This document shows, in pieces, positions 36,358 to 47,180 of a DNA stretch of 64,000 nucleotides. The position numbers and the translations under genes were made by a program. Positions within the stretch are counted from its first letter, which is position 1. Every line of letters starts with the position of its first letter. The notes below the pieces were generated by a model, which saw only the letters and a list, made by a program, of their open reading frames with translations, did no database searches and was not told where the DNA came from. The stretch comes from Amorphophallus konjac. Lineage: Eukaryota; Streptophyta; Magnoliopsida; Alismatales; Araceae. The stretch lies in the NCBI GenBank assembly GCA_022559845.1, contig CM040117.1, forward strand, positions 15,338,856 through 15,402,855. The letters run 5' to 3'.

Positions 36358-38236
36358 CCTTGCGGGGGTTTCCGAGGGCGGAGCCCCCGGAACAAACTTT
36401 TGATTATAAGAGCAATATAATCAATAGAAGTCTTCAAGACTGTTAAGGTCGATGCACAAAGAAGTATAACCAAGAGAACCCAAAGTCAAAGACCCAGTTG
36501 ACACCTTGTAGATTGTCAAGGGTGATGCTACAGACATGAATGGGGTGCTAAAGAACTTAAGCGACGGAGCTAAAGCAGTTAACGGACCGACCCGAGAAAA
36601 CCCGGGGTCTGCCCAGCTGGCGGTCGACCGCCAGCTTAGGGGCGGTCGACCGCCCCAGCCAGCAGCTCACCGTCTACAGTCTTCTCAGTGGAGGTCGACT
36701 GCCAGCCCAGTAGCGGTCGACCGAAAATCCCAGGGAACATCCGTCTACAGCGTTTCTCAGCATATGTCGACCGCCAGAAGCCACAGGTCGACCGCCAGCC
36801 CCGAGCCAACCAATGTTGACTTTATTTTCCACTTCGAGAAAGGCCATTCCCCATGGATTTCTTTAATCTAAAAGTCACCTAATCACCCACAAAATGTGGA
36901 TCTGGTTTGGGATGTGTTTATTGACCATCCAAAGAGATATAAAACCAACACAAGAGGGTTAGAAACCCTAGTTGATCATTTGGAGCAAAGAGAGATGAAG
37001 AGATGCTAGAGGAGCTCCAAGGAAGAAGAGGTACTGTAGCCGTGAACAGTACTCCGTGCAGAAGTTCTACATCCAATCCAAGGGATTCAAGCCTACATCT
37101 GAAGCCCTCAATCTCCAAGGAAGAAGAGAAGCAAGCAAGGTCACAAAGGAGATCAAAAGGAAGATCAAAGCTACATCCAAACCTCTTCATCAACTCAAGG
37201 GAAGATCAAAGCTACATCATGTACCTTCTCCATCAACTCAAAGGGATCAAAGAAAGATCAAAACAACAGATTCAAGATCCAACAACCTTAGATAAGATCT
37301 AGTTCATTCTAGCATATGTTCATATCTTGTTTGAGCATTTTCATCTTGTTCTATTTTCATTTCATTCAATCTATTGAAACCGAAGATCGTCCCTACCGGT
37401 GGTTAGTAGGAAGGTAATCGAAAGTTCTCCGATCTGCGGTATAGCCGTCCCTGTCGACTTTGTGTGTAGGAAGACAGAAAGAGGGCTTTCTCTGTTCTGT
37501 GGTTTGGGGCGTGTCCCCGGTCAAGCTGTGAGTCAGCAGGAAAGCCTCACCGGATTTTGGTGAGGGGTGGACGTAGGTTGCAGCGTTGCAACCGAACCAC
37601 CTTAAAAATCCCTATGTTGTGGGTTGTTCATCGTGTGCGATTGCTCTATATCTTCTACCCCCATTCACAGGTTCGTGTGCTTCCAAACTTGGTTATCTTA
37701 TTTACACACTCAAGTACTCAGATTTGCACCTTCGGTTTTATCTGTGCTTTAATTGAGCTTAGCACTTTGACTGCATCCCTTGGGCGGCCTGCTGCACCCT
37801 TGCACACAGGCGCCAAGGTGAAAGTATTGCTAAGTGTTTCCCTTGCTTAGACTCGCATGCACCTTGGTTGATCACCACTACATTCACACACATATGCACT
37901 TTGAGTGATCAACATAGCACACGCACACACACAGTTGTTGCAAGCTATTTCATGCTCTAGTGTTATGCTTTATGATCCCTGCACTACAAGGCTTGTATCT
38001 CGCAAAGATCACAAATGTGCTTAAAGAAGAGTTGACGCTTCATCGCTTGTGATCCAATTCTTTTCATTTGAGCCACTCTACTTAATTCCGCTGTGCATTG
38101 TGCCTAAGTGATTCATTCACTTTATAGGAGTGGTTCATGCTTCTGGTAGGTAAGAGTTTTTAAATAGGCCAAAGTTTTTGATAGGATCTATTCAACCCCC
38201 CCTTCTAGATCCGACTACGCCTCGCGGGACCCAACA
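36358..38236 (+). repeat. Copia solo LTR Z, right part
   Basis: Continues the part at 13794-14278 and ends CCCAACA before GTAAT. TATA box TATAAAA at 36938-36944. It holds the SIRE block GGGGTGGACGTAGG...CCGAACCACC and the C-rich end. Between 36615 and 36800 it carries a 22-bp perfect palindrome (36615-36636), an 18-bp perfect palindrome (36639-36656) and several partial copies, all centred on GGTCGACC. Confidence 0.9.
36938..36944 (+). promoter_or_regulatory. TATA box of copia LTR Z
   Basis: GATATAAAACC, about 140 bp downstream of the palindrome cluster. Confidence 0.55.
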
Positions 38237-38241
38237 GTAAT

Positions 38242-40152
38242 AAGTGAATTGCCTAGTTCAATCTTGCATGTCAGTTGGTGCAATGCCACACCTGATCATT
38301 CAACTCCCTCGGGCACAAGTACTTTCAGGCTTTACTCGCCTAGGACCAGATCAGGGCCCCCATGTTTGCCAGACATTGAGTATCAGGTAGACCAAAGTCC
38401 CATGTAATTTTCAGAATAATTCATTTATAATTATGGCCAATTCGAGTTTCAAGAAAAGCTTAAGAAGCGTAGTATAGCGCATAACTAGTCATTTAGTTAT
38501 GGAGGACTCTAGAGGTGACCCCTACAGGCTCAAGAGGTGGCTCCCATTATGTAGCACTTTACGCCATTCCGATCTCAAGAGGTGGCTCCCATAACGTAGC
38601 ACTTTGCCATGCATGACACTTAGCTCCTACACTCCCAAATAATAGTTTATGGCTAAAGTACAGATCTAGCAAAATTTTTATTTCTAAAGACATGTATGAA
38701 GAAAAGGCATGTAGTATGAAGAATGAATGAAGTTTATATGAGAAGTTCAAGGATGATTTAAAGCATCATGTTTAACGACATTAAGATAATAAAGAGAATG
38801 AATTTCAGGTCAAAGCGCGATCAATTCTCGCGAAAAATCTTGTAAAATAAGTTTAGATCAGGTTTCTCTTAGCCGGGTAATTAGCAGAAAACTAAAGAAA
38901 ACCCGGCCAGATAAGAGGTGGGATAGTGGGAGGCTCCCCTCGTATTCACGAGGTCCTAATTAAGTAACCACTTATCCACTTAAAGCGTTTGCCCGTGGAC
39001 CTCTAGCCTTAGACACCGGTTCTTCTTGGTGAACTTGCTTGCTACTCGATTTTTTGGAGACATGAAAACACATAAATCAAATGGAAATCATTTTTGTATT
39101 TTCTAACATTTTCATTTGTGAAAGAATTTCAATGAAGGTAAAGACATTGAAAAAAGATGTCAAGATTCTAATTGAATAATATGTTCATGTATGAAGAGAA
39201 GTTTGAAAGAAGATGTCAAGCTTTCAGATAGAGTTTAAATCAAATAGATAGGCTCAATCATTATTAAAAATTCTGCGGAGATTAGAGCATAATTGTTTGA
39301 TCAATTAACAATAGCTTTACGAGTTCATTCACCTAGTCATTTCTTTGTTAATAGAATTCTTAAGGCAAGAACATGATTTTAAAATTCAAGATTTAAGTTT
39401 GAAATAACGCACATAAACGATGTAAATCGGGCATGGTTACCGTATTCAAATCATGGTCTATATGTGATCCACGTTATTGAAACACGTTATGATAATGAAA
39501 ACTCCATAATTGAACTTTAAATCTTAAAATAAACTATAAATACATGATCATGAAAAATTTACATAGAATCAAAATACTCATGCAAAGAAACATATATGGA
39601 GTCCTAATTAAGTTTTTGCCTGAGAGAAAATCTATCTCGTTGAAGATTAAAGAAAAAGAAATTTAAGAACGAAGAACGCTTTCGAACACTCCTCCAACTT
39701 CGAGCTTTCTCCCTCTCTCCAACCAGCAATTCCTCCTAAGAGATTTGTGCTTTGAGTAGGGAAGAACATAGCCCTATTTATAGGCCAAAATCTCCCACCT
39801 ACTTTCACTATTCCACCAACCTTATCACTATTACACCAACCTTGTTCCACTATTACATCAGCCCCATTACACCAACTTTGTTCCACTATGTGAATGACAT
39901 AATCTATGACCTCATTTATTCAATGATGTAAGAATAACCTCATCCATTAATTAGGATTAGATTAAAGCTAATAAAAATCGGATGTCGACGTCTTCATCTT
40001 TTTGAAATCATATCGTGTATCTCACCGTTCGTGTTAACACATGGGATAGGGTTCATGCTTAACAGAAAAATATTCATAGTTTATTTTATTTTCATCTTTC
40101 ATTATTTCCTTTTTTATATATAAATGCATATAAAAAATTTTGAGTTGCTACA
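38242..40152 (-). repeat. 5' LTR of gypsy A, outer part (U3 side)
   Basis: Resumes the LTR after the GTAAT duplication of LTR Z and matches 6608-8519. TATA box at 39775-39782 (minus). It ends GTTGCTACA against the TGTGG target duplication. Confidence 0.92.
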
Positions 40153-40264
40153 TGTGGCTTCGACGGCGTCGATTGTATCATCGGTGGCCTCAAACAAGCC
40201 ACACATTCACTGGTTTGGCCTTCTATCCCTTCTACCTCAATATAGTTTCTCAGTTGCTCTGTGA
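40153..40264 (+). other. Host-side flank with 3' part of the interrupted small ORF
   Basis: The first five bases are the right TGTGG duplication. The frame opened at 5943 continues here without a stop until TGA at 40262-40264. The predicted end is hydrophobic (HWFGLLSLLPQYSFSVAL). Function unknown. Confidence 0.35.
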
Positions 40265-41435
40265 TGCTGTCCTTTCCATCCCTTTTACCCCTTGTTTAAG
40301 ATATATTTGTCTGTGACATCTAGATGTGGTTTAATTGATTTTTCCCTGTTTTCCTTATTGGATGATCTATTTAGTTTATATAAAGGGTCGTTTATGCACA
40401 CCTATATAATGCGATTTAATTAAGATGCAGTTTCCATTTCTTAGACGTAAGGGGTTGTGATTTACCCATGAGGTTGTTTCAAAATACATATGTAATATAC
40501 CTAGATTCAATGCCACGGTGATGCTTATTTTAGTCGATTTAATGCAACTTTCATATATGTATAAATACATACCACAGTTATGTAGTAGAGGCATCCTTAG
40601 CATGACGTCTCAAGTAAGTGCTTCATGCCTCCACACTGAATGTAGAATGGCTAAAGGGCATCCTTTGCATGTTGTAGTTTGTACTTCTTTATGCATCCAT
40701 CATTTTGGAAATAAGTGCCTCGTGCCTCCACTTTGAATGTAGAATAGCTAAAAGGCATCCTTAGCATGTTGTAGTTTATACTTCTCTGTGCATCCATTGT
40801 TTTGGAAATAAGTGCCTCATGCCTCCACCCTGAATGTAGAATGGCTAAAAGGCATCCTTAGCATGCTGTATTTGTACTTCTTTGTGCATCCATTGTCCTA
40901 GAAAAATAGTGCAAGATGTGGATACTTTGATTTGTTGATTATTTAGCAAAATAAATCTATTATAATGGAGTTTGCCCCCCGAAGGTTCTGAAATAGAAAA
41001 CAACACACTTTTATTGCTTCTTAATGTTAAAAAGCTAGCATGGTCACTGTATTATGGCAAGCATTGATATCAATTTAATGCATCTTTCATATATGTATAA
41101 ATACATACCACAATTATGCAACACTAGAGTGTTGTTTACATAGGTAAGCGATGATTTGGTTTCTTTCATATCACAATAATGCATCTTTCATATATTTTAG
41201 TCGATTTTCTTTCTCATTTGTTTATGATAGTGTTGTTTACATAGGCAACAGATGATTTTGTGAGTTTACTAGAGTACAAGACTTTTTGGCAGCACCTTAT
41301 GTTAGTGTTTCAATTAGATTTAAATTTGTAAAATTACCTAGCAGTTTATTTCTTTGCTAATCCATTGATTATTTTTCATTTCTTTCATCCTATTTACATA
41401 TAAATAGCGTACGAAGGTTGAGGAGGTAATTCATC
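40265..41435. other. Non-coding AT-rich stretch upstream of Harbinger ORF1
   Basis: No convincing gene. It holds a 97-bp tandem repeat and two scattered copies (about 40541 and 41079) of an ATGCA-CTTTCATATATG phrase. It may be the 5' region of the Harbinger element, but I found no terminal inverted repeat by eye. Confidence 0.5.
40617..40907 (+). repeat. 97-bp tandem repeat, three copies
   Basis: Units start at 40617, 40714 and 40811, each AGTGC.TC.TGCCTCCAC..TGAATGTAGAAT.GCTAAA. A fourth unit starts AGTGC at 40908 and then diverges. The period is exactly 97 bp in all steps. Confidence 0.85.
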
Positions 41436-43271
41436 ATGTCTTCAGTCGGTAAGAATATTACATTTCCTTATGCATATTTTTATTTTTTTTATTTTTTATT
41501 TTGTGGGCTGACACTATTGGTTACTTATCTACATTTCTATATGCATATTTAAATGTATTTACATTTCACTTCTTTCTTCTTGTTTTGTTGTTAATGATTA
41601 TTTAATATTTATCCGTATTTCCATAAAACTGCATTTATCTCTGTAGTTCTTGACTCTGATGTACTTAACCATAAAACTGCATCTTATTCACATATTACTA
41701 CATCTAAAAGTGGGCTTTTCGAATATTTGATTAATGTGTAGTCCAATAACATTGAAGTGCCCATGTGTTTTAGAAAACTATGGCTCCTGGTTGTTTTGAC
41801 ATATCACTAGAAATTATGTACTTGAAAACTATGTTTCAGAAATAGATGGTTATCGTAGAGGTGTCATCCCCTTTGATTAATTTCTGAATGTATATTTTCA
41901 AGAACATGTCTACACATTTCTGAACACAATTTTGAATATATTTTAGAACTACCTTGCCCAATAAAATATGTACACATTTCTGAACTGCAAAACCATTATG
42001 TAGATAGGAAAACTGAATAGGAAAACTATTTGGCAATTGACACCTGAAACATGATGAAATGAACCCTTTGCATTAAACATTTTCCCTTTTATAGTGGCTA
42101 TGCATTTATTTAGTAATCTTCTCTTCTCCCAGAAATTTCAAATTCCCCAAAAAAATGTGAAATGTTTTATATGTACTTTAGATAACAATGGCAAGAAACG
42201 TGGATCTTCAAGCGGGGGCAGCAAGGGTCGGGCACCCAACTGGTCTAATGATCAAGATGGAGTGCTAATTTCATTATTGGTAGATCAGTTCGAAAGGAAC
42301 ATGTGCTCCAATGGAACTTTCAAGGCACAAGCATGGAATTACGTGGTAGTAGAATTTAATAAGTCATGCAAAATGAACTATGATAGGCATCAATTATACA
42401 ATCGCTGGAAGACCTTGAAGAAGTTATATTTTTTGTATGCACAATTGTTGCGTAAGAGTGGCTGGGGTTGGGATGAAAGTAGCAAGATGCCAGTCCCAGC
42501 TTATGAAGGGGCATGGGATGAACTGCTTCAGGTATAATGTGGTAACACATTTGGATATGTTAAAACATGTATGTAAATAAAACTCTATTCTAATATTCTA
42601 TTTTTCATCGAATTTGTCCAAAAATTCCTAGAATATCGGATCATTAAAGGGAAATCTTTCCCATACCTGAGACAAATGGAGTGTCTTTGTCAAAGTATTG
42701 CAAGAGGGGAAGATGCTGTAGGGACCATAGCGAGCATACAAACTCAATCTTCTAGCCAACATGTTATTGAATTCTTAGGTGCCCTGGGTACTAGTTTAGA
42801 ACTGGAAAGCATGGAATTGTCTCTTGGTATCCCTAATGCAAACCAAGGAGCACAGGCAAGTGGTACCCCAAGTGTGCACATGAGGGATGAAGAATCAAGG
42901 TCTATGGTCAAAGCTAGGCATTCCACTTCATCGGTAAGGGGACGCCAAAGGAAGATTGGTGACGAGTCTCTCAATAATTTTGTTGTTGCTAGTCGGGAGA
43001 GGATGAATATCGTTAAAATGATCCGCCGGGACCGTGCTGCATCCTTATCAGGTGTTGCCAATATGGATTACATTGATGTTGATTATGATGGGTAGGAAGC
43101 TATCCCAAGTATGAAGGAGTGCATTGAGGCGTTGAAAGCTATGGAGAGTCTACCCAGTGATCTGTGCATAAAGCATTTGACCTAATTAAGGATCCCCAAA
43201 ATAGAGCTCTTTTCATGATCCTTAGCGAGGAGGACAAGATGGATTGGATCAGGTCTCATGTCAATGCTTAG
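41436..43271 (+). pseudogene. PIF/Harbinger ORF1, Myb/SANT-like DNA-binding protein, decayed
   Basis: ORF1 of PIF/Harbinger elements binds DNA and helps the transposase. I propose exon 1 at 41436-41448 (MSSV plus one base), donor GTAAG, acceptor TACTTTAG and exon 2 at 42182-42531. The joined codon is in frame. Exon 2 encodes a trihelix-like Myb domain with spaced Trp (APNWSNDQDGVLISLL, YNRWKTLKKLY, GWGWDES, GAWDELLQ) and ends CAG/GTATAA. Exon 3 (to TAG at 43269-43271) has ORF1-like C-terminal features (SFPYLRQ, CIEALKAMESLPSDL, MDWIRSHVN). The only nearby acceptor (CCTAG) does not restore frame, TAG at 43093-43095 breaks exon 3, and a 1-bp deletion near 43169 shifts frame. Probably inactive. 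Confidence 0.72.
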
Positions 43272-43636
43272 ATGTCTTGTTCCGTGTAGTAGATCCACCA
43301 TCTGGCATCCTTAGTTAGGTCTGTTAGATGTCTTATTGGTTTATCTTATGTTGTTTTCCATTTTCTGGTTAGATGTCAGCTTGATGTACGACGATGGAAA
43401 TAGTGTTTGTCCATCTTCTATCATGTATCTCATTAGTAGGTTTGATGCCTGTTTGGATTAACATGATGGACATACTCTTCGTCCATCCTTTTATCATGTT
43501 GTCGGAGTACTAATTTTTGTTTCATTGTCATTCTAGTGGAATTATGTTTATGTTGTATCTTCGCATCTTTAGACTTTAGTTGATGATACTCTATCCTATG
43601 CAAATCTTTTGTGCAGGCTTCTAAAAATCTACTGTC
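43272..43636 (+). other. Spacer between Harbinger ORF1 and the RNase H1-N ORF
   Basis: No ORF of note. A good splice acceptor (CTTTTGTGCAG at 43606-43616) lies 20 bp before the next ATG, so the following ORF may be a spliced exon. Confidence 0.45.
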
Positions 43637-44008
43637 ATGGGAAAATATAAGTGTTATGTAGTGTGGGTTGGTCGATCACCTGGTATATATTGCACTTGGC
43701 TAGAATGTTATGCTCAAGTTAATGGATATCAAGGAGCTCAATATAAGGAATTCTATTCCATGGAGGAGGCAGAACATGCTTATTATGGGGGCTTGACTAT
43801 TTACAATGACAATTCAACCACAATGCATGGTTCTAGTGCACTGCAACCATCCAAGTCAACAGATGTCACCCCTCCCCAACTAAGAAACAAGATGCCGATG
43901 GAAATCCACTCGATGTCATGCATCATCATTGTCTTGCTTATACTATGTATCTTTATGTTGTTTCTAATATTAGTAGGGCTTATCTTCATGCTCATAGTTC
44001 ATCGTTAG
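43637..44008 (+). CDS. Small protein: RNase H1 N-terminal (viroplasmin-like) domain plus hydrophobic C-terminal segment
   Basis: 123 codons. Residues 1-50 match the RNase HI N-terminal / caulimovirus-VI family that binds RNA:DNA hybrids or dsRNA: YVVWVGRSPGIY, TW.EC..QVNGY.GA.YKEF and SMEEAEHAY are all family hallmarks. A polar linker follows, then about 27 strongly hydrophobic residues (from IIIVLLILCIF) near the C-terminus, like a tail anchor. There is no RNase H catalytic domain. It lies between Harbinger ORF1 and the transposase, all on the plus strand, so it may be a third gene of that element or a host gene fragment. Its TAG stop is inside GTTAG, the target duplication of gypsy B, which inserted directly after it. 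No nonsense or frameshift seen. Membrane role and element membership are inference. Confidence 0.6.
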   Translation: MGKYKCYVVWVGRSPGIYCTWLECYAQVNGYQGAQYKEFYSMEEAEHAYYGGLTIYNDNSTTMHGSSALQPSKSTDVTPPQLRNKMPMEIHSMSCIIIVLLILCIFMLFLILVGLIFMLIVHR

Positions 44009-45289
44009 TGTCACGTCCCGACGCGGAATATCGAGGGCGTGAGCGAGTCGTAATCAAACGTGTCGATCAGAGCATGTACAAATTTAATTCTAAGACAGAT
44101 TGATGAGAAAATGATACTTTTATTTCATCAAAATAAAGGTTTACATTGCTAATTCATAAGCTATAAAGGCAAATTACAAACTTCCAAATCCAAAGTACAT
44201 GATTCTTGTAAAACACTAATGATCTACATAAATCCTAGGGAAAAGAAAATCACTCTTTCACTCTTGTCCATTCCCTTGTTCAATGTCATTTCCTGCAACA
44301 ATTTAACCAAAACGTAGGGTGAGCAAAAAGCTCAGTAGGATTTCATATCTCTAAAAATCAGGCAATCTTTAAGTGTTTAACAATTTAAGTAATCTTTCCA
44401 AGTTACATCGAAAAGTGTATAACATGAGTGAAATTTCCAAGTAATTAAGATAACAAGATATCAAGAGAAATTTTCAAGTAATAACTTTGAACAAGTAATG
44501 AATTTCATGTAATTGGCCATTTCATGCAAGTCAAGTAATTCATGTAATTTTCAAGTAATCATGTAAACAAGTAACAAGTACGAATAGTGAAATGCCGTAA
44601 AAATCTAACAAGTCATGCACTTCGGTGCAATGCCACACCGTGTTCAATCAACTCCCATGGGCACAAGTACTTTCGGGTGCTACTCCCAGGACCAGACCGG
44701 GCCCCATTAATGCCAGGCATTGGGTCGGTGGATCATAAGATGCCAAGTGCGTTTAGACATCCACTTAACACTATGGCCAATGAATTTCAAGAATAAGCTC
44801 ATTTGTAAAAAGTACAGATCTGGCAAAAATCTCAGAAGTTGCAAGAGAAGTGAATAATAATTTTAAGGCATCATGTTTAACGACATTAAGTCGTGGAATT
44901 CAAGAACGAACGGTAACTAGGAAGAAAATTTAAGTAAATAGAACTAATAGAATTATTTTAATTCCATTATTTAATATTGTGTTCAATTGATTTAACAAGT
45001 GTTTAGGCATGTTTTTCGGAAGTTTTTTTTATATCATGGAGATATTTTAGTTTAGCCAAAACGTGGATTTTATAGCCAATCGGAATTCTGTTATGAACGT
45101 GGTGTAGGTAAGCACCATGTTCACGAAATCATTTGAGAATTCATTCTTAATTCTGTTAAAATTCAGAAATATTAATTTTTAGATAAGATGTATATACTTT
45201 TGAATTAAAATCGTGACTTTACATATTATTGATATTTTTAATGATAATAAGATAGGATAAATGATAATAAGATAGAATAATAGATTTAT

Positions 45290-46320
45290 CATGCAAAAAA
45301 TAATTTAACATGCTAAAAAGTAATTTTTATACACTAATTTGCTGATAACATGATAAAACAGATTTTTACATGCTGTAGGTAAATTTTCATATATTTATTT
45401 ACTGATATTATGATAAATATAGATTTTCATGCTTAAGAAAATAGATTTATTATGCTAAAAATAGTTTCATCGTGCTGAAAATAATTCTAACATGTTAAAG
45501 TAATTTTAACATGCTAGAAATAATTTTATCATACTGAGAGTAATTTTTTCATGCTGAAAATTAATATTTAACATGCTAAAATTAATAATTAGCATGCTAA
45601 AATAATTCTCGTACATTAACTTACTGATGAGATAATAAAAAAAGTTTACCATGCTGATTATAGAAATTCTCTGATAACAAAATAAATTTTATCATGCTGA
45701 AATAATTTTTTTACATTTATTTACTAATTATTTGATGGGAAAATAGATTTATCATGCTGAAAAATAGTTTTTAAATAGCTTTAATATGCTGAAAATAGCT
45801 ATAATATGCTAAAAATAATTCTACTATACTGGAAATAATTTAATCATGCTGGAAGTAATTTTAACATGCTGGAAGTAATTTTCATGCATTAATTTATGAA
45901 TTATTTAATAGAAAATTAGGTTTAGCATGTAAAAAAATAGTTTTAAATGGATTTAACATGCTGAAAAATAGTTTTCATATCTCAGTATAGATAAAATAAT
46001 TTTATCATGCTGGAAGTAATTTTAACATGCTGAAAGTAATTTTTATGCATCAATTTACTAATTATTTAATAGGAAATTAGGTTTAGCATGTAAAAAAATA
46101 GTTTTAAATGGATTTAACATGCTGAAAAATAGTTTTCATATCTCAGTATAGATAAAATAATTTTATCATGCTTGAAGTAATTTTTAACATGCTGGAAATA
46201 TTTTTCATGTATTAGTTTACTAATAATATGGTAAAAATAGATTTTTACATGTTAAAAATAATTTTTATTCTACAAAAATAATTTTTAACATGCTGTAAAA
46301 ATTCAAACATGCTAATATTA
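45290..46320. repeat. AT-rich degenerate repeat with CATGCT motif (3' LTR of B)
   Basis: Dozens of phrases of the form AACATGCTGAAAATAATTTT, about 20-30 bp apart. A longer block (TTTAGCATGTAAAAAAATAG and following, about 120 bp) is repeated at about 45921 and 46082. The equivalent region in the 5' LTR is 56590-57660. No coding potential. Confidence 0.75.
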
Positions 46321-46499
46321 CTTTTCTTTATTTTTGGTGCTGAATGCTTACAATTAATGTTGATTCCAAATGCTATAATTTCTATTGTATAGTGACTAAA
46401 CTTTAGTCCCACATTGGAAGTTAGAAAAACTTCCTTGACTTTATATGTTGGAGAGTTCACCCTTGGGTCAGGACCCAAGAGGCATAAGATGTGGGGTCG

Positions 46500-47180
46500 A
46501 GTTGTGTGTGGATACGAAACTATTAATATATTTATTTATTTGTGCTGCCGTGCCGTGCCATGCCGTGCCAGGGTCTCGTGTTCTCAAGAACGCGCTACTT
46601 TTGACTTGGTAAGAATGCGCCGTATCGGGGAGGCGCGTTCATGAACGCGGCCCTAGGCTGTGGCGCATTCTTAACAGAGTCCGATTTTTGAAAAAAAAAA
46701 TGGGGGAAACCCCTTCACTAAAACGATCATAACTCATTCATTTCTTAATGAAATTTAGGGAAACAGATATCAATGGAAAGAGCACAGAAAAATGAACAAG
46801 GTGGAATGCTTTAATTAGGATTTGACAAAAGAGGTAGCTCAATCACGACAAAATCCAGTTGATTCAATAAAGATTGTGTGGATATAAAACTATTAATATA
46901 TTAATATATTAATATATTTATTTGTGCCATGCCATGTTGTGCCGTGCCGTGCCGTGCTGTGCCGTGCTGAGGTGAGGTTGGTTGGTTTTTTTTTAAAGAA
47001 CGCGACGTGGCAGGGTCTCGCGTTCTCAAGAACGCGCTACAGGCAATTGGCGCGTATGAAACGAAAAAAATGGGGGATACTCCTTCACTAAAACGACCAT
47101 AACTCATTTATTTCTTAATGAAATTTAGGGAAATGTGTATCAATGGAAAGAGCACAGAAAAATGAACAAGGTGGCATATT
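46500..47180. repeat. About 370-bp imperfect duplication in 3' LTR of B
   Basis: The block with GTGTGGATA.AAACTATTAATATA, a TGCCG/TGCCA microsatellite, GTTCTCAAGAACGCGCTAC and the ACTAAAACGA.CATAACTCAT phrase occurs twice, at about 46504-46812 and 46875-47170. The 5' LTR has about one copy. Confidence 0.65.

Larger units (their letters stand above)
6013..40152 (-). mobile_element. Ty3/gypsy chromovirus A (Tekay/Del type), full-length, heavily nested
   Basis: The element runs from TGTCACGCC on the left to GTTGCTACA on the right and is flanked on both sides by TGTGG (6008-6012 and 40153-40157). It is read on the minus strand: 5' LTR on the right, then primer site, gag-pol, polypurine tract, and 3' LTR on the left. 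Its own sequence is only about 9.7 kb; the rest is elements that inserted later into the 5' LTR. Over the first roughly 440 bp the LTRs differ at about 16 positions by my count, near 3.6 percent, so it is older than nested element D. Confidence 0.92.
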
